Part shown: positions 25,789 to 34,974 of the stretch, piece by piece
Position numbering within the stretch: position 1 is the stretch's first letter
Layout of the letters: the number at the start of each line of letters is the position of its first letter
Assembly (NCBI GenBank): GCA_040755725.1
Contig: JBFMAI010000032.1
Location: forward strand, 62,001-126,000
Source of the DNA: JBFMAI01 sp040755725
Lineage (GTDB): Bacteria > Planctomycetota > Phycisphaerae > UBA1845 > Fen-1342
Length of the DNA stretch: 64,000 nt
Reading direction: 5' to 3'
The notes under the pieces: model-generated
What the model was told of the DNA's origin: nothing
Database searches by the model: none
The model's input: only the letters and a program-made list of their open reading frames with translations
Made by a program: the position numbers and the translations under genes

Positions 25789-25810
25789 GTGTCACCTATG
25801 CGCCTGACAC
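25789..25810. repeat. Short inverted repeat GTGTCA-N10-TGACAC
   Basis: GTGTCA (25789-25794) and TGACAC (25805-25810) are exact complements separated by CCTATGCGCC. It could be an operator or the remnant of a small mobile element end; nothing else supports either. Confidence 0.35.
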
Positions 25811-25971
25811 TTTAAGAGGCGACTTGTGAGCAGGGTGGCGAAGTGTAGGCTGGCAACTGAGGAGAGATTATCGGAGAGGGCCGGCAACATGCCGCGGGCG
25901 TGTCGCGCGGCGTAGTAACGAGGATGAGGTGTGAGCCCAGTCGGGCGCACTGCGGAGGAGGAGACAGACTC

Positions 25972-26622
25972 ATGGCAAAGCGGGGCCGGCTTGCGATCGC
26001 AGGCGTGATGACGGTGTGTGCCGTCGCGGCGGCGGGTACGATCGATCTCGGCGGCGGATGGCTGGCCAGTTGGCCGGCACCGCACGGCTCGATCGACATC
26101 CGCGTGGACCAGGTCACGCCGGAGTTCGTGAAGATCGAGATTTCAAAGGATTTCTATGATCCGCCCGTCGGCGGCATCTTCCCGCCGCGGGTGATCGACT
26201 TCATCCAGAATAAGCCCGACGGGCAGACCGTGCCGCGGCTGATCATTCTGGACGAGACGATTACGAACCTGACCGGTGTGGATTGGACGGACTACCACTG
26301 GACGGTGTTGAATCAGGGCGACGCGTGGTTCAACGTGCCGTTGTCCGCAGCGTTCGACGTGGCGCCATTCACGGTCAAGGTATTCTCCGACCCGGCCAAT
26401 GTCTTCGGTGACCCGAACAAGGCGACGGACTTGGACGCCAGCAGCGGCTTGGTGCCGGCGTTCGGCACCTTCTGGCCCGGCCATGCGGCGGGTGAACTCG
26501 TCATCGATGTGGACCTGACGCCCACAGTGCCGGTGTCGTTCACGTTCAAGCAGTTCCCGACGCCGGAGCCGGCCAGTCTGTTGCTGTTGGGTGTCGGCGC
26601 CTTGGTGGTTCGCCGCAGGTAG
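25972..26622 (+). CDS. PEP-CTERM secreted protein (first of a tandem pair)
   Basis: A 216-residue exported protein. It starts with a signal peptide (LAIAGVMTVCAVAAAG), continues with a beta-rich domain containing GGGWLASWPAPHGSIDIRVD, WTDYHW and KATDLDASSGLVP, and ends with a PEP-CTERM sorting signal: TPEPASLLLLGVGALVV plus RRR. Such tails are processed and anchored by exosortase in Gram-negative envelopes (family knowledge). The domain has no recognised function. A GGAGGAGGAG ribosome-binding site precedes the ATG. The next gene encodes a clear paralogue in the same orientation. Confidence 0.85.
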   Translation: MAKRGRLAIAGVMTVCAVAAAGTIDLGGGWLASWPAPHGSIDIRVDQVTPEFVKIEISKDFYDPPVGGIFPPRVIDFIQNKPDGQTVPRLIILDETITNLTGVDWTDYHWTVLNQGDAWFNVPLSAAFDVAPFTVKVFSDPANVFGDPNKATDLDASSGLVPAFGTFWPGHAAGELVIDVDLTPTVPVSFTFKQFPTPEPASLLLLGVGALVVRRR

Positions 26623-27289
26623 TCACGGGCGGGGTCGACGGGGGCGCGGTGCCTTGTGGGGCGGCGCCGCGCCCTCGGTAATTCTTCAGAGAGAGGCTTG
26701 CAACGACGGGGGGTGTTTTTGTGTCTACGGGTCGTCCGTTGGCGGGCACAGCCAGCAGGACGGGACACACATCTGGCCGGTCGCGCGGCCCGGCACTGGC
26801 GTGCGGGGTTCTGGTCAGCGTGACGGATGCCAGAATCGCCACCACACGGTACGGTACATGAGAGCGGCATTAACTATGTATGTATTCCCGGACGTGTAGT
26901 TGATTGCGAGAACGGCATGGCAGTCCCCCGCAGAAGTGGCGTTGGCCCCCCGTGGCGAACGTGGACTGCCGAAAACGGCCCGATATCCCGCTCCGCCGCG
27001 GGCGGCGAGTGCGGCGGCGGACTCTGCGGTGGGCTGATTGGCGGCAGCGGTGCGCTCTGGCCTTGTCCAGTTGGCAACAGGGCGGTAGGTGCGGGTGGCG
27101 TCATCGTGAGCTGAGTATTCGGTGCGCACCAGGACGGCGGCGAGAACCGTGTTCCATGCACATATTGCGTTGCACCCGTGGCACCATTCGGATACACTAA
27201 GCGATGGAAGGATAGGTCTGCCCTCGGGTCGCGCTGGCGATGGACTTCTTGTGGAAGTATGGCGAGGCCGAGGGGAGGAGGAGCGGCTA
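26623..27289. other. Intergenic region between the paralogous PEP-CTERM genes
   Basis: About 667 bases without a supportable gene. It contains a family A repeat at 26787-26818 and otherwise mixed sequence. The open frames present lack domain features and overlap each other on both strands. Confidence 0.55.
26787..26818. repeat. Intergenic repeat family A, copy 4 (half copy)
   Basis: CCCGGCACTGGCGTGCGGGG followed by TTCTGG: one hairpin plus the GGGGTTCTG end of family A. Confidence 0.6.
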
Positions 27290-27952
27290 ATGAAAGCCCA
27301 GGGTAAGTGCGTGCTGTATGCGGGCGCCATGGCGCTCGCGCTGGTGAACGTGGCCTTGGCCGGGACGATTGACGTGGGGGGCGGTTGGCGCGCGAGCTGG
27401 CCCACGCCGCCGGGCGGCTTGGACATCCAGGTCGACGAAGTGACCCCCCAGTTCGTGAAGATCCGGATCGTCAAGGATTTCACGGCCCCGCCCACCGGCG
27501 GCGTGTTTGAGCCGCGCGTAATCGACTTCGTCCAGATCAAGCCCGATGCCGAGACGGTCCCGCAGATCATCATCAGCCAGGAGACCATCTCCAACCTGAC
27601 CGGCGCGCCGTGGACAGACTACCACTGGGCCGTGTTCAACCAGGGCGAAGTTTGGTTCAAGGTGCCGGAGTCAGCGGCTTTTGATGTGACGCCTTTTGCA
27701 AACAAGGCCTTCTCCGACCCGTACCAGATCTTCAACGACCCCAATCGAGCCACGGACCTGGACGTGGACGGCGGGCTGGTGCCTCCGGGCGGAGTATTCT
27801 CCCCGGGCGCGGTCGCCGGCGATCTCTGCATCGGCATTGACCTGACGGCGAGTGTCCCCGTTTCGTTCACGTTCAAGCAGTTCCCGACGCCCGAGCCGGC
27901 CGGCCTTGTGCTGGTCACGTTGGGTGCGTTGGCCCTGCGTCGACGCGGATAG
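27290..27952 (+). CDS. PEP-CTERM secreted protein (second of a tandem pair)
   Basis: A 220-residue paralogue of the protein at 25972. Shared landmarks in the same order are GGGWRASWPTPPGGLDIQVD, EVTPQFVKI, PPTGGVFEPRVIDFVQ, WTDYHWAVFNQGE, NRATDLDVDGGLVP and SVPVSFTFKQFPTPEPAG, the last running into the hydrophobic segment and RRRG tail of a PEP-CTERM signal. The signal peptide is LYAGAMALALVNVALAG. The ATG has a strong GAGGGGAGGAGG ribosome-binding site. Function unknown; duplication of a surface protein gene is the simplest reading. Confidence 0.85.
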   Translation: MKAQGKCVLYAGAMALALVNVALAGTIDVGGGWRASWPTPPGGLDIQVDEVTPQFVKIRIVKDFTAPPTGGVFEPRVIDFVQIKPDAETVPQIIISQETISNLTGAPWTDYHWAVFNQGEVWFKVPESAAFDVTPFANKAFSDPYQIFNDPNRATDLDVDGGLVPPGGVFSPGAVAGDLCIGIDLTASVPVSFTFKQFPTPEPAGLVLVTLGALALRRRG

Positions 27953-28113
27953 CGCGCGCCGGCGGACCGATTTGCAAACAAGCAGCGCTCCGGATCGCCG
28001 GGCTGGCTTTCCGGGGTGCTGCTCTTGCATTGAGATCGGCCCCCGAGCCCGTGCCAGGGGCACATCGGAGCCGATTTGCCCGCGGACTCTCACGTGCACG
28101 TCGGCGCCGTGAG

Positions 28114-29229
28114 CTATAGCAAGCCGCGCAGTGTTCGCACGACATGGTCGGCATCGGCTTCCGTCAGGTGGTTGTGGAACGGCAGCGCGATCGTCCGCTC
28201 CGCCAACGCCTCGGTGATCGGGAAGTCACCGCGCCGGTGGCCGAAACGCTCGGCATAGAACGGTTGAAGGTGGATGGGCGTGAAGTAGTTGTTGCAGCCG
28301 ATACCCTGCTGTCGCAACCTCGCCAGGATCGCGTCGCGCTGCGCCAGGGTGTATTCGTCGCTCAGCCGCACAACGAACACGAACCAACTGACCTTCACGT
28401 GCGACGGAACGTGCATGACGGACAGACGCGGCTCGTCGGCCAGCCGGTCGATGTACATTTGCGCCACGCGCGCCCGCTTGGCGAGGATTTCGTCCAGACG
28501 CCGCATCTGCACCGTCCCCAGCGCCGCCTGAAAGTCCGTCATGCGGTAGTTGAACCCCAGGCGGGCGTGCGCGAGCCAGCCGGCGTCGGGGTCGCGCCCC
28601 TGGTTGCACAGCGAGCGCACCAGGAACGCGATGCGGTCGTCGTTGGTGACAATCAACCCCCCTTCCCCGGTCGTGATCTGCTTGTTGGGGTAGAACGCGA
28701 ATACGCCCGCCTCGCCCAGCGTCCCCGCCGGCCGACCCTTGTAGGTCGCCCCGATGGCCTCGCACGAGTCCTCGAGCACCCGCAGCCGGTGTCGGCGGGC
28801 CAGCGGCAGGAGCGCGTCCCAGTCCGGCAGGTTGCCGAAGATGTCCACCGGCAGCAGGGCCTTGGTCCGCGGCGTGATCGCGGCCTCAATTCGGTTGACG
28901 TCGATCTGCCACGTCTTCGGATCCACGTCCACAAACACCGGCCGGGCCCCGTCGAACAGAATGCTATTGGCCGAGGCGATAAACGAGAACGGCGTCGTAA
29001 TGACCTCGTCGCCGGGACCGATCCCCAAGGCCCGCCAGCAGACGTGCAGGCCGCAGGTCCCGCTACTGCAACAGACCGCGTGCTTCACGCCGAACCGCTG
29101 CCGGAACATCTGTTCAAACTCGCCCAGGCGCGGCCCCAGGCTCAAGCGGTCGGACCGCAGGACCGCCACGACCGCGTCAATCTCCGCTTGGGTAAGGTCC
29201 GGTGCCGACAGGCTGATCTCACGGCTCAC
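28114..29229 (-). CDS. DegT/DnrJ/EryC1-family sugar aminotransferase
   Basis: A 371-residue PLP enzyme of the family that aminates nucleotide-linked keto-sugars for polysaccharide or lipopolysaccharide synthesis. Signatures include SSGTCGLHVCWRALGIGPGD (cofactor phosphate region), LEDSCEAIGATYKG with the conserved Asp, and FAFYPNKQITTGEGG, in which the lysine binds PLP. The C-terminal NYRMTDFQAALG and TPIHLQPFY motifs are typical. A GTG start is used, with GGGAG six bases upstream. It diverges from the ABC exporter gene, sharing a 79-base promoter region; both may serve envelope glycan assembly. Confidence 0.93.
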   Translation of the reverse strand: MSREISLSAPDLTQAEIDAVVAVLRSDRLSLGPRLGEFEQMFRQRFGVKHAVCCSSGTCGLHVCWRALGIGPGDEVITTPFSFIASANSILFDGARPVFVDVDPKTWQIDVNRIEAAITPRTKALLPVDIFGNLPDWDALLPLARRHRLRVLEDSCEAIGATYKGRPAGTLGEAGVFAFYPNKQITTGEGGLIVTNDDRIAFLVRSLCNQGRDPDAGWLAHARLGFNYRMTDFQAALGTVQMRRLDEILAKRARVAQMYIDRLADEPRLSVMHVPSHVKVSWFVFVVRLSDEYTLAQRDAILARLRQQGIGCNNYFTPIHLQPFYAERFGHRRGDFPITEALAERTIALPFHNHLTEADADHVVRTLRGLL

Positions 29230-29308
29230 GAGGTTCTCCCAAACAGGATACGTTGCGCCCGCGCCCCGGTCGGCGCCGGCGTGAAAACCGGTATCATATC
29301 GGCCAGCG

Positions 29309-31456
29309 ATGCCGACCGCTCGTTCCGCAGGATGGCTGCCGAGCTTCCGCCGCTCGGTCCGTTACCTCCGCCCCCACCGGCGGCCGCTGATTATCGGGCT
29401 GGTGGCGGCGGTGGGTGTCAGCATCTTCTATACGTTCAGCGTGTCCAGCATAGTTCCGGTGCTCAAGATCATTTTCGCGGAGCACGAGTCGCTGGTCGAT
29501 TGGCTGCACCGTTCGCAGGCGGAACGCCGACTGGGGGCCGCCATGGCGCCCGATCTCCCCGACGATCCGCACGGGCTGACCCTGGTGACGGTCCGCGACC
29601 TGTCGCCTGCGGCCGGGCGGCTCGCCGCCGGCGACCGGCTGGTCGCGCTGGGGGGGCATGCGGGCAGTTCCTACGAGCTGGCCGCGCGCATCGCCGACCA
29701 CCCTGACGCCCTGCTGCGCGACGTGGAGATTGTCGCCCCTGACGGCGTGCGTCGGCGGGTGGACCTCCCGATCGGCCAGCGGGGTTGGTGGTGGACCGTG
29801 GCCCGTCCGGCCGCGGAGTTGCTGCCGATGGGACGCAGCCCGGCCGATCGCTTCCTGGCGTTGCTGCTTGTGATGGGCGCGGTCGTCGTCATTGCGCTGC
29901 TCGGGGGCGTGTTCCGCTTCGTCAATGAGGGACTGGTGGCCACGGCGGTGCAGCGCACGATTCACGATTTGCGGACTGCACTGGCCGACCACACCCTACG
30001 ACTACCGCTCGATTGGCATAGCGCGCAGCCGGCGGGGGACGTGCTCAGCCGCTTTGCCACCGATCTCGCCAAGGTCGAGGTCGGCCTGATGACCCTCTTC
30101 GGCAAGGTGACGCGCGAGCCGCTGAAGGCCCTCGGCGTCCTCACGCTCACCATCCTGATCGAGTGGCGGCTGCTCGTGATCGCCGTCATCGGCCTGCCGA
30201 TCGGCGTCGTGGTCATCCGCACCTTCGGCGAGTGGGTCAAGCGGTCGCAGCGCCGCGCCTCGGAGTCGTGGGGGCGGTTGCTGGACCACCTCGGCGAGCG
30301 CCTCGCCGGCATCCGGGAGGTCAAGGCGTGCCATCAGGAGGCCCGCGAGGCCGGTCGCTTCGAGCACGAAGGCCGCAACCTCACCCGCGCCCAGACGCAC
30401 ATCGAGCTGGTGGACGCCGCCAGCAACCCCGTACTGGAAGTCCTGGCGGCCCTGGCGATTTCGGCGTTTATCATCTACGGGGGGGCCCGCGTGTTCCACC
30501 ATCAGCTCGAGCCGCACCTGCTCTTCGGGGCGGTCATCTGCCTCGGCGGCATTTTCGACCCGCTGCGCAAGATGGGGAACGTGAACAACCGGCTGCAAGC
30601 GGCGGAGGCGTCGGCCCGGCGGCTGTTCGAGGTCCTGGACCGACCGACCGAGGAGCCCCCGGCCGCACGGAGGGCGCGCCCCGCCCTGCCCCCGCTGAGT
30701 CGGCAGATCGAGTTTGACAATGTGACGTTCGCGTATCCGACCGCCCCGGACCAATTGGTGCTCGATCGCATCAGTCTGGGTGTTCGCAAGGGCCAGGTGG
30801 TGGCACTAGCGGGGCCCAACGGGTCCGGCAAGACGACGCTCATGTCCTTGCTGCTGCGGTTCTTCCAGCCGACGCGCGGACGAATCCTCATCGACGGGAC
30901 CGATATCGCGGACGTCACGCTGGAGTCGCTGCGCGGGCAGATCGGCCTCGTGACGCAGGACGCCGTCATCTTCAGCGACACCGTGCGGAGCAACATCGCG
31001 TACGGGGCGGCGGGGGCGACCGACGAGGACGTGCAGCGGGCGGCCCGCCTGGCCCACGTGGACGATTTCATCCGCACACTGCGGGTTGACGCCAACGGCC
31101 GGTCGGCGAGCGGGTACGAGGCGTGGATCAGCGGGCGCACGCTTTCCGGCGGCCAGCGGCAGCGCATCGCTTTGGCACGGGCCATCTTGCGTGATCCTCC
31201 GATCCTGATCCTGGACGAAGCGACCAGTCAGGTGGATAGCGAGTCGGAACAGCGCATTCAAGCGGCTTTGGAGGATGTGACCCGCAATCGCACCACGTTC
31301 ATCATCGCCCATCGCTTCAGCACGATCGCCCGCGCGGACCTCACCGTCGTCCTGGACCAAGGCCGCATCGTTGGCCTGGGACGTCACGCCGAACTGCTGA
31401 CCACCTGCCCCTTCTACGACAACCTGGTGCGCACGCAATTCGCCGCGGCGAGTTGA
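29309..31456 (+). CDS. MsbA-like ABC exporter with PDZ-like periplasmic insertion
   Basis: A 715-residue half-transporter: transmembrane domain followed by an ATPase. TM1 spans about residues 27-53 and TM2 about 182-205. In between, residues 90-154 read LTLVTVRDLSPAAGRLAAGD, then RLVALGG and a final RRRVDLPI strand, the pattern of a PDZ domain (V..L.PAA..L..GD.++.++G). The ATPase has Walker A GPNGSGKTT near 501, signature TLSGGQRQRIALARA, Walker B ILILDEATS and an H-loop FIIAHRFST. MsbA-type proteins flip lipid A or related lipids using ATP. Substrate is unproven; the lipid A gene lpxB and a sugar aminotransferase are in the window. Confidence 0.92.
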   Translation: MPTARSAGWLPSFRRSVRYLRPHRRPLIIGLVAAVGVSIFYTFSVSSIVPVLKIIFAEHESLVDWLHRSQAERRLGAAMAPDLPDDPHGLTLVTVRDLSPAAGRLAAGDRLVALGGHAGSSYELAARIADHPDALLRDVEIVAPDGVRRRVDLPIGQRGWWWTVARPAAELLPMGRSPADRFLALLLVMGAVVVIALLGGVFRFVNEGLVATAVQRTIHDLRTALADHTLRLPLDWHSAQPAGDVLSRFATDLAKVEVGLMTLFGKVTREPLKALGVLTLTILIEWRLLVIAVIGLPIGVVVIRTFGEWVKRSQRRASESWGRLLDHLGERLAGIREVKACHQEAREAGRFEHEGRNLTRAQTHIELVDAASNPVLEVLAALAISAFIIYGGARVFHHQLEPHLLFGAVICLGGIFDPLRKMGNVNNRLQAAEASARRLFEVLDRPTEEPPAARRARPALPPLSRQIEFDNVTFAYPTAPDQLVLDRISLGVRKGQVVALAGPNGSGKTTLMSLLLRFFQPTRGRILIDGTDIADVTLESLRGQIGLVTQDAVIFSDTVRSNIAYGAAGATDEDVQRAARLAHVDDFIRTLRVDANGRSASGYEAWISGRTLSGGQRQRIALARAILRDPPILILDEATSQVDSESEQRIQAALEDVTRNRTTFIIAHRFSTIARADLTVVLDQGRIVGLGRHAELLTTCPFYDNLVRTQFAAAS

Positions 31457-31603
31457 ACTCCACGGCCGGCGTCGGGGCGCGCCGGAGGGCGGAGTCTGAT
31501 AACGGCGCGGCCATTTTTCTGCTCGCATCGCACAGCGGCAAAGTGCTAAGATCGGAGTGCGATTGCGGAAAATGGATCGACGCTGCTCGGCACGGGGAAA
31601 GAG

Positions 31604-32425
31604 ATGAGCAACCACCCCTTTGACTTGCTGATGGAATTGGACGCGGAGCAGATTCGACTCGACTGGGCCGCGCTGCACCTCGCCAAAGATGTGTACACGA
31701 CGGTCAACGTCACGCGCTATGTGCGCCTCCTGGACGACCTGGCGGAGGAGGTGGCCGCGGCGCGTCCCGGCCTGGCCGCCAACCTGCGCTACCGCGCGCT
31801 GCAACGCGTCCTGGTGGAATCCTTCGGACTCACCGGCGACCGCGGGGACTACTACCACCCCGACACGTGTTACTTGAACCGCGTCCTGGATCGCCGGCGC
31901 GGCGCGCCCATCAGTCTCGCGGTCGTGTGGATCGAGGTGGCCCGCCGGTTGAAGTGGCCCCTGACCGGTGTCGCGTTGCCCGGCCACTTCATCGTCCGTC
32001 TGGACGACCCCGAGCGGTTCCTGCTCATCGACCCCTTCCACGACGGCCGCCCGATTTCGATCGAAGATTGCGAGGACCTGGTCGAAGAACGCCTCGGCGG
32101 GAGCATCAGGTTCACCACCGATCTGCTCGAACCCGTCGGTACACGTTCCATTCTGCTCCGACTGCTGCGCAACTTGCGCAACATCTACCTGACCCGCAAC
32201 GATCTGGGCTACCTGGCGGTCACGCTGCGCCGTCTGGCCGCCATCGAGCCCACCAACGGTCGTCACTTGCAAGACCTGGCGGCGGTGTGCTGCCGCCGGG
32301 GCGACGTGCGCGGTGCCGCGGCCCATCTCGCGCTATACCTGCACCGCACGCCGCACGCCGAAGACTCCCCGGTCGTCCGCCGTAACTTACAGCAGCTTCA
32401 CGCGGCGCTGCTCGCGCGGAACTGA
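31604..32425 (+). CDS. SirB1-like transglutaminase-fold protein with C-terminal TPR
   Basis: A 273-residue protein with the conserved block GAPISLAVVWIEVARRLKWP followed by GVALPGHFIVRL, which defines the SirB1/transglutaminase-like 2 family, then LLIDPFHDGRPIS. The C-terminal 80 residues form TPR-like helix pairs (LRNLRNIYLTRNDLGYLAVT; LAAVCCRRGDVRGAA). The biochemical role of the family is unknown; the catalytic cysteine of true transglutaminases is not evident. The ATG at 31604 has a GGGGAAAGAG upstream. The rare leucine codon TTA is used near 32385. Confidence 0.85.
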   Translation: MSNHPFDLLMELDAEQIRLDWAALHLAKDVYTTVNVTRYVRLLDDLAEEVAAARPGLAANLRYRALQRVLVESFGLTGDRGDYYHPDTCYLNRVLDRRRGAPISLAVVWIEVARRLKWPLTGVALPGHFIVRLDDPERFLLIDPFHDGRPISIEDCEDLVEERLGGSIRFTTDLLEPVGTRSILLRLLRNLRNIYLTRNDLGYLAVTLRRLAAIEPTNGRHLQDLAAVCCRRGDVRGAAAHLALYLHRTPHAEDSPVVRRNLQQLHAALLARN

Positions 32426-32490
32426 CGACGACTCCATCGTACGCTACCATGTACTCCGCCTGACCGTGGCCGGGCCGGCGGGCCCGTCCT

Positions 32491-34044
32491 GTGCAAGTGG
32501 CGAAAGATGTGGGGATGCCCGGGCGCGCGATGGACAAGCGCTCTGCACGATACGACCCCTGGGACTGGCCGGCCGAGCCGACGCGGACACAGGGTGACGA
32601 CGCAGACCGGTGGCTCGAATACGACCTCGACGGCGACGGCCACGCCGAGTACGCCCAGCGATTGTGCGGCGGCTACAAGCGCGAGCTGCACTTTCGCGCG
32701 CCCGGCAGCGAATCGCCGTCCGTGGTCCTGCGGCCAACGCCGGACGGCACCGCTGCCCCCCTGCTGCTGTTGCTGCTCGACGGCGTAGCCTACGAGCGCA
32801 TTCGCGGGCTTTATGATGCCGGTCACTTTCGGCTCTTTCACCCCCCTGCCCGGCTGGTCAGCGTGTTCCCCACGCTAACCGACCCGGCGTACGACGGGCT
32901 GTTCGGAACGGGGCCGACCCCCGGGTTCGAGCCGGGGTTCTTCGACCGTGGCCGGAACCGCTTACGGAACGCGTTCGTCTGGCACCTTTTCGGCTGGAAT
33001 GAGATCTGGGTACGGCACGTCGATTACCGCATGCCGTTCATCGAAGACGCACTCATGTACCTCTTCCCGCGTTGGGTTTACCCGCGCGAGTTGCGCCGCG
33101 GCCGACGGGTGCTTGACGCGCGGCTCGCCAGCGGCCGAACGCTGGCGGTGGTCTACATCCTCAGCACGGATGGGTTGGGGCACATGCTGCGCCCGGCGGC
33201 GATCGACCAGGAGCTGCGTCGCCTGGACGCCTGGATTGAGCGCGCCGTCCATGACCATCGCGGCCAGCTTGACGTGGTCGCCCTCGCCGACCACGGCATG
33301 GGCCGCGTACCGGCAGGCTGTGCGCATCTCCGGGCATTTGACCTGCGCGGCGTGCTGCGGGCGGCCGGGCTTCACGTTGGCCGCCGGCTAAGGCGGCCAG
33401 GCGACGTGATCCTGCCGGTCTTCGGCTTGCTGGACGTGGCCCGACTGCACACGTTCGACGCGGCCACGCGCGACCGGGCAGCGGCGGCGGTCCGCGCCTG
33501 CCCGGAAGTCGAACTCGTGGCCGTGCGCGACGGGGAGCGCGTGCGCGTATTGGCGGCGGACGAAGAGGCCGAGATCGAATGCCGGGAGGGCGACACCGAC
33601 GGCCCGCTCTTCAGTTATCGGGTGCTTGGCGGCGACCCGCTGCGGCTTGTTTCCGCCGTGGCCGCCCTCCGCGCCGCCCCATCTACCCCCCCTACCGCTC
33701 TGGGCACGGCACGGGAGTGGCTCCGTCACACGGCGAAAGCCCCCTGCCCCGTTGCGCCGCCGCGCCTGTGGGACGCATTCTTTACGGTCTCCCGGGAACA
33801 ACCCGACGTGATCGTGAGTCTGAATGATCGGTGCTTTGTCGGGAGCGGCGTGCTCAGCCGATTTGTCCGGATGCAGGGTACCCACGGCGGGCTGCACCGC
33901 CGAGCGACCGAGACATTCATCATGAGCACGCGTGTCACCCCGCCGTCACCGATGTACTGGGCCGACGTGGGCCCCTGGCTGAGTCGTGAGTACGGCTGGC
34001 GTGCCGATGCGGCCAGTCGCGGTGCCGGCCCGAGGAAACGGTAG
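32491..34044 (+). CDS. Alkaline-phosphatase-superfamily protein (phosphodiesterase/pyrophosphatase-like)
   Basis: Up to 517 residues. Metal-site signatures of the alkaline phosphatase superfamily are present in order: LLLLLLDGVAYERI (first Asp), SVFPTLTDPAYDGLFGTG (nucleophile Thr region), ILSTDGLGHM (Asp and His), ALADHGMG (Asp-His) and, near the C-terminus, MQGTHGGLHRR (His). It therefore likely hydrolyses a phosphodiester or phosphate ester, or transfers a phospho-group; the substrate is unknown. No clear signal peptide is seen. The start is uncertain: GTG 32491, ATG 32515 and ATG 32530 are all in frame. TTA is used near 32961. Confidence 0.75.
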   Translation: MQVAKDVGMPGRAMDKRSARYDPWDWPAEPTRTQGDDADRWLEYDLDGDGHAEYAQRLCGGYKRELHFRAPGSESPSVVLRPTPDGTAAPLLLLLLDGVAYERIRGLYDAGHFRLFHPPARLVSVFPTLTDPAYDGLFGTGPTPGFEPGFFDRGRNRLRNAFVWHLFGWNEIWVRHVDYRMPFIEDALMYLFPRWVYPRELRRGRRVLDARLASGRTLAVVYILSTDGLGHMLRPAAIDQELRRLDAWIERAVHDHRGQLDVVALADHGMGRVPAGCAHLRAFDLRGVLRAAGLHVGRRLRRPGDVILPVFGLLDVARLHTFDAATRDRAAAAVRACPEVELVAVRDGERVRVLAADEEAEIECREGDTDGPLFSYRVLGGDPLRLVSAVAALRAAPSTPPTALGTAREWLRHTAKAPCPVAPPRLWDAFFTVSREQPDVIVSLNDRCFVGSGVLSRFVRMQGTHGGLHRRATETFIMSTRVTPPSPMYWADVGPWLSREYGWRADAASRGAGPRKR

Positions 34045-34132
34045 GCTTCGGTCTGGTAGCCGGGTAAACTACAATTAGTCGGCGGGGCGAGCAGGTCCGT
34101 CCGACCTGGACGCCCGCGCAAGGAGAGCTGCC

Positions 34133-34909
34133 ATGTTCCGGTTGATGGTGTGGTCGTTGGTCGCCATCCTGCCTGCGGTCGCGTGGGGGCAGACGCCTCC
34201 GTCGCAAGGCGCGGGGCGCGAGCGAGTGCCCAGCACACTGCGTGTGTTGAACCAGCGGCTGCCCGAAGTTTCGATTGACCGTACGCCCTTTGATCAAGTG
34301 ATGGAATGGCTCGGGCAGTATGCGGGGCTGAACATCTCGGTGCGCTGGCGAATTCTCGAGGACAACGGCATCGAGCGGGACACGCCGATCAGCATTCAGG
34401 CACGCAACTTGCGGCTGTCACAAGTCTTGTGGCTCATTATGAACGAGGCCGCCGGCGCGGACGTCAAGCTCGCCTACCGCGCCAGCGGCAACCTGATCGT
34501 GCTTTCGACCGCCGAGGACCTAAACCGCGAGATGGTCACGCGGATTTACGACATCTCCGACCTGCTCGTGAACATCCCGCGGGCCAGCCGCGCCAACGCG
34601 TTTGACGTTACCCAGGGCATGGGCCAGGGCGGGCAAGGGGGGGGTGGCGGCGGGAGCGGCATGTTCAACCAGGGCGGCGGCCAAGGCGGCGGCCAGCAAG
34701 GCGACCAGGGGGACAACATGGCCGGCGAGCAACAGCTCGAGAAGCTCATCGACCTTATCGAACAGACCGTGGAACCCGATAGTTGGCAGAAGAACGGCGG
34801 CACGGGCAGCATTTTCGCCTTCCAGCGAACGCTCGTCGTCCGCAACACGATTCTCGTACACCAGCGTCTCGGCGGCTATCTGACCGAGGAGGAAGTCGTC
34901 GGCCAGTAG
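34133..34909 (+). CDS. Secreted STN (secretin/TonB N-terminal)-like protein
   Basis: A 258-residue exported protein with signal peptide MFRLMVWSLVAILPAVAWGQ. Residues about 45-130 match the STN/secretin N0 pattern (VSIDRTPFDQVMEWLGQYAG, then ISIQARNLRLSQVLWLIMNE and a final GNLIVLST strand). A Gly/Gln-rich linker follows (about 160-195), then LIDLIEQTVEPDSWQKNGG and a LVVRNTILVHQRLGGYL block. Secretin-related domains normally pack in rings of outer-membrane channels, but no pore domain is present here, so this is a separate periplasmic module. Strong AAGGAGAG ribosome-binding site. Confidence 0.8.
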   Translation: MFRLMVWSLVAILPAVAWGQTPPSQGAGRERVPSTLRVLNQRLPEVSIDRTPFDQVMEWLGQYAGLNISVRWRILEDNGIERDTPISIQARNLRLSQVLWLIMNEAAGADVKLAYRASGNLIVLSTAEDLNREMVTRIYDISDLLVNIPRASRANAFDVTQGMGQGGQGGGGGGSGMFNQGGGQGGGQQGDQGDNMAGEQQLEKLIDLIEQTVEPDSWQKNGGTGSIFAFQRTLVVRNTILVHQRLGGYLTEEEVVGQ

Positions 34910-34974
34910 CCAGCGCCCGCCGGCACCGGCCCGCCTTCGCCGGCCGCGCGGCCCTGGACACTCGCGAGCACCTC

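Larger units (their letters stand above)
25257..25971. other. Long intergenic region upstream of the first PEP-CTERM gene
   Basis: About 715 bases without a supportable gene. Positions 25430-25467 form an AT-rich inverted repeat, 25789-25810 hold a second one, and the 3' end carries the ribosome-binding site of the next gene. Short open frames here have no family features. Confidence 0.55.

Noticed and set aside
25257..27289. Insertion sequence or transposase remnant between the small genes and the PEP-CTERM genes
   Set aside because: The short inverted repeats suggested a mobile element, but no transposase-like frame, target duplication or matching ends could be found.
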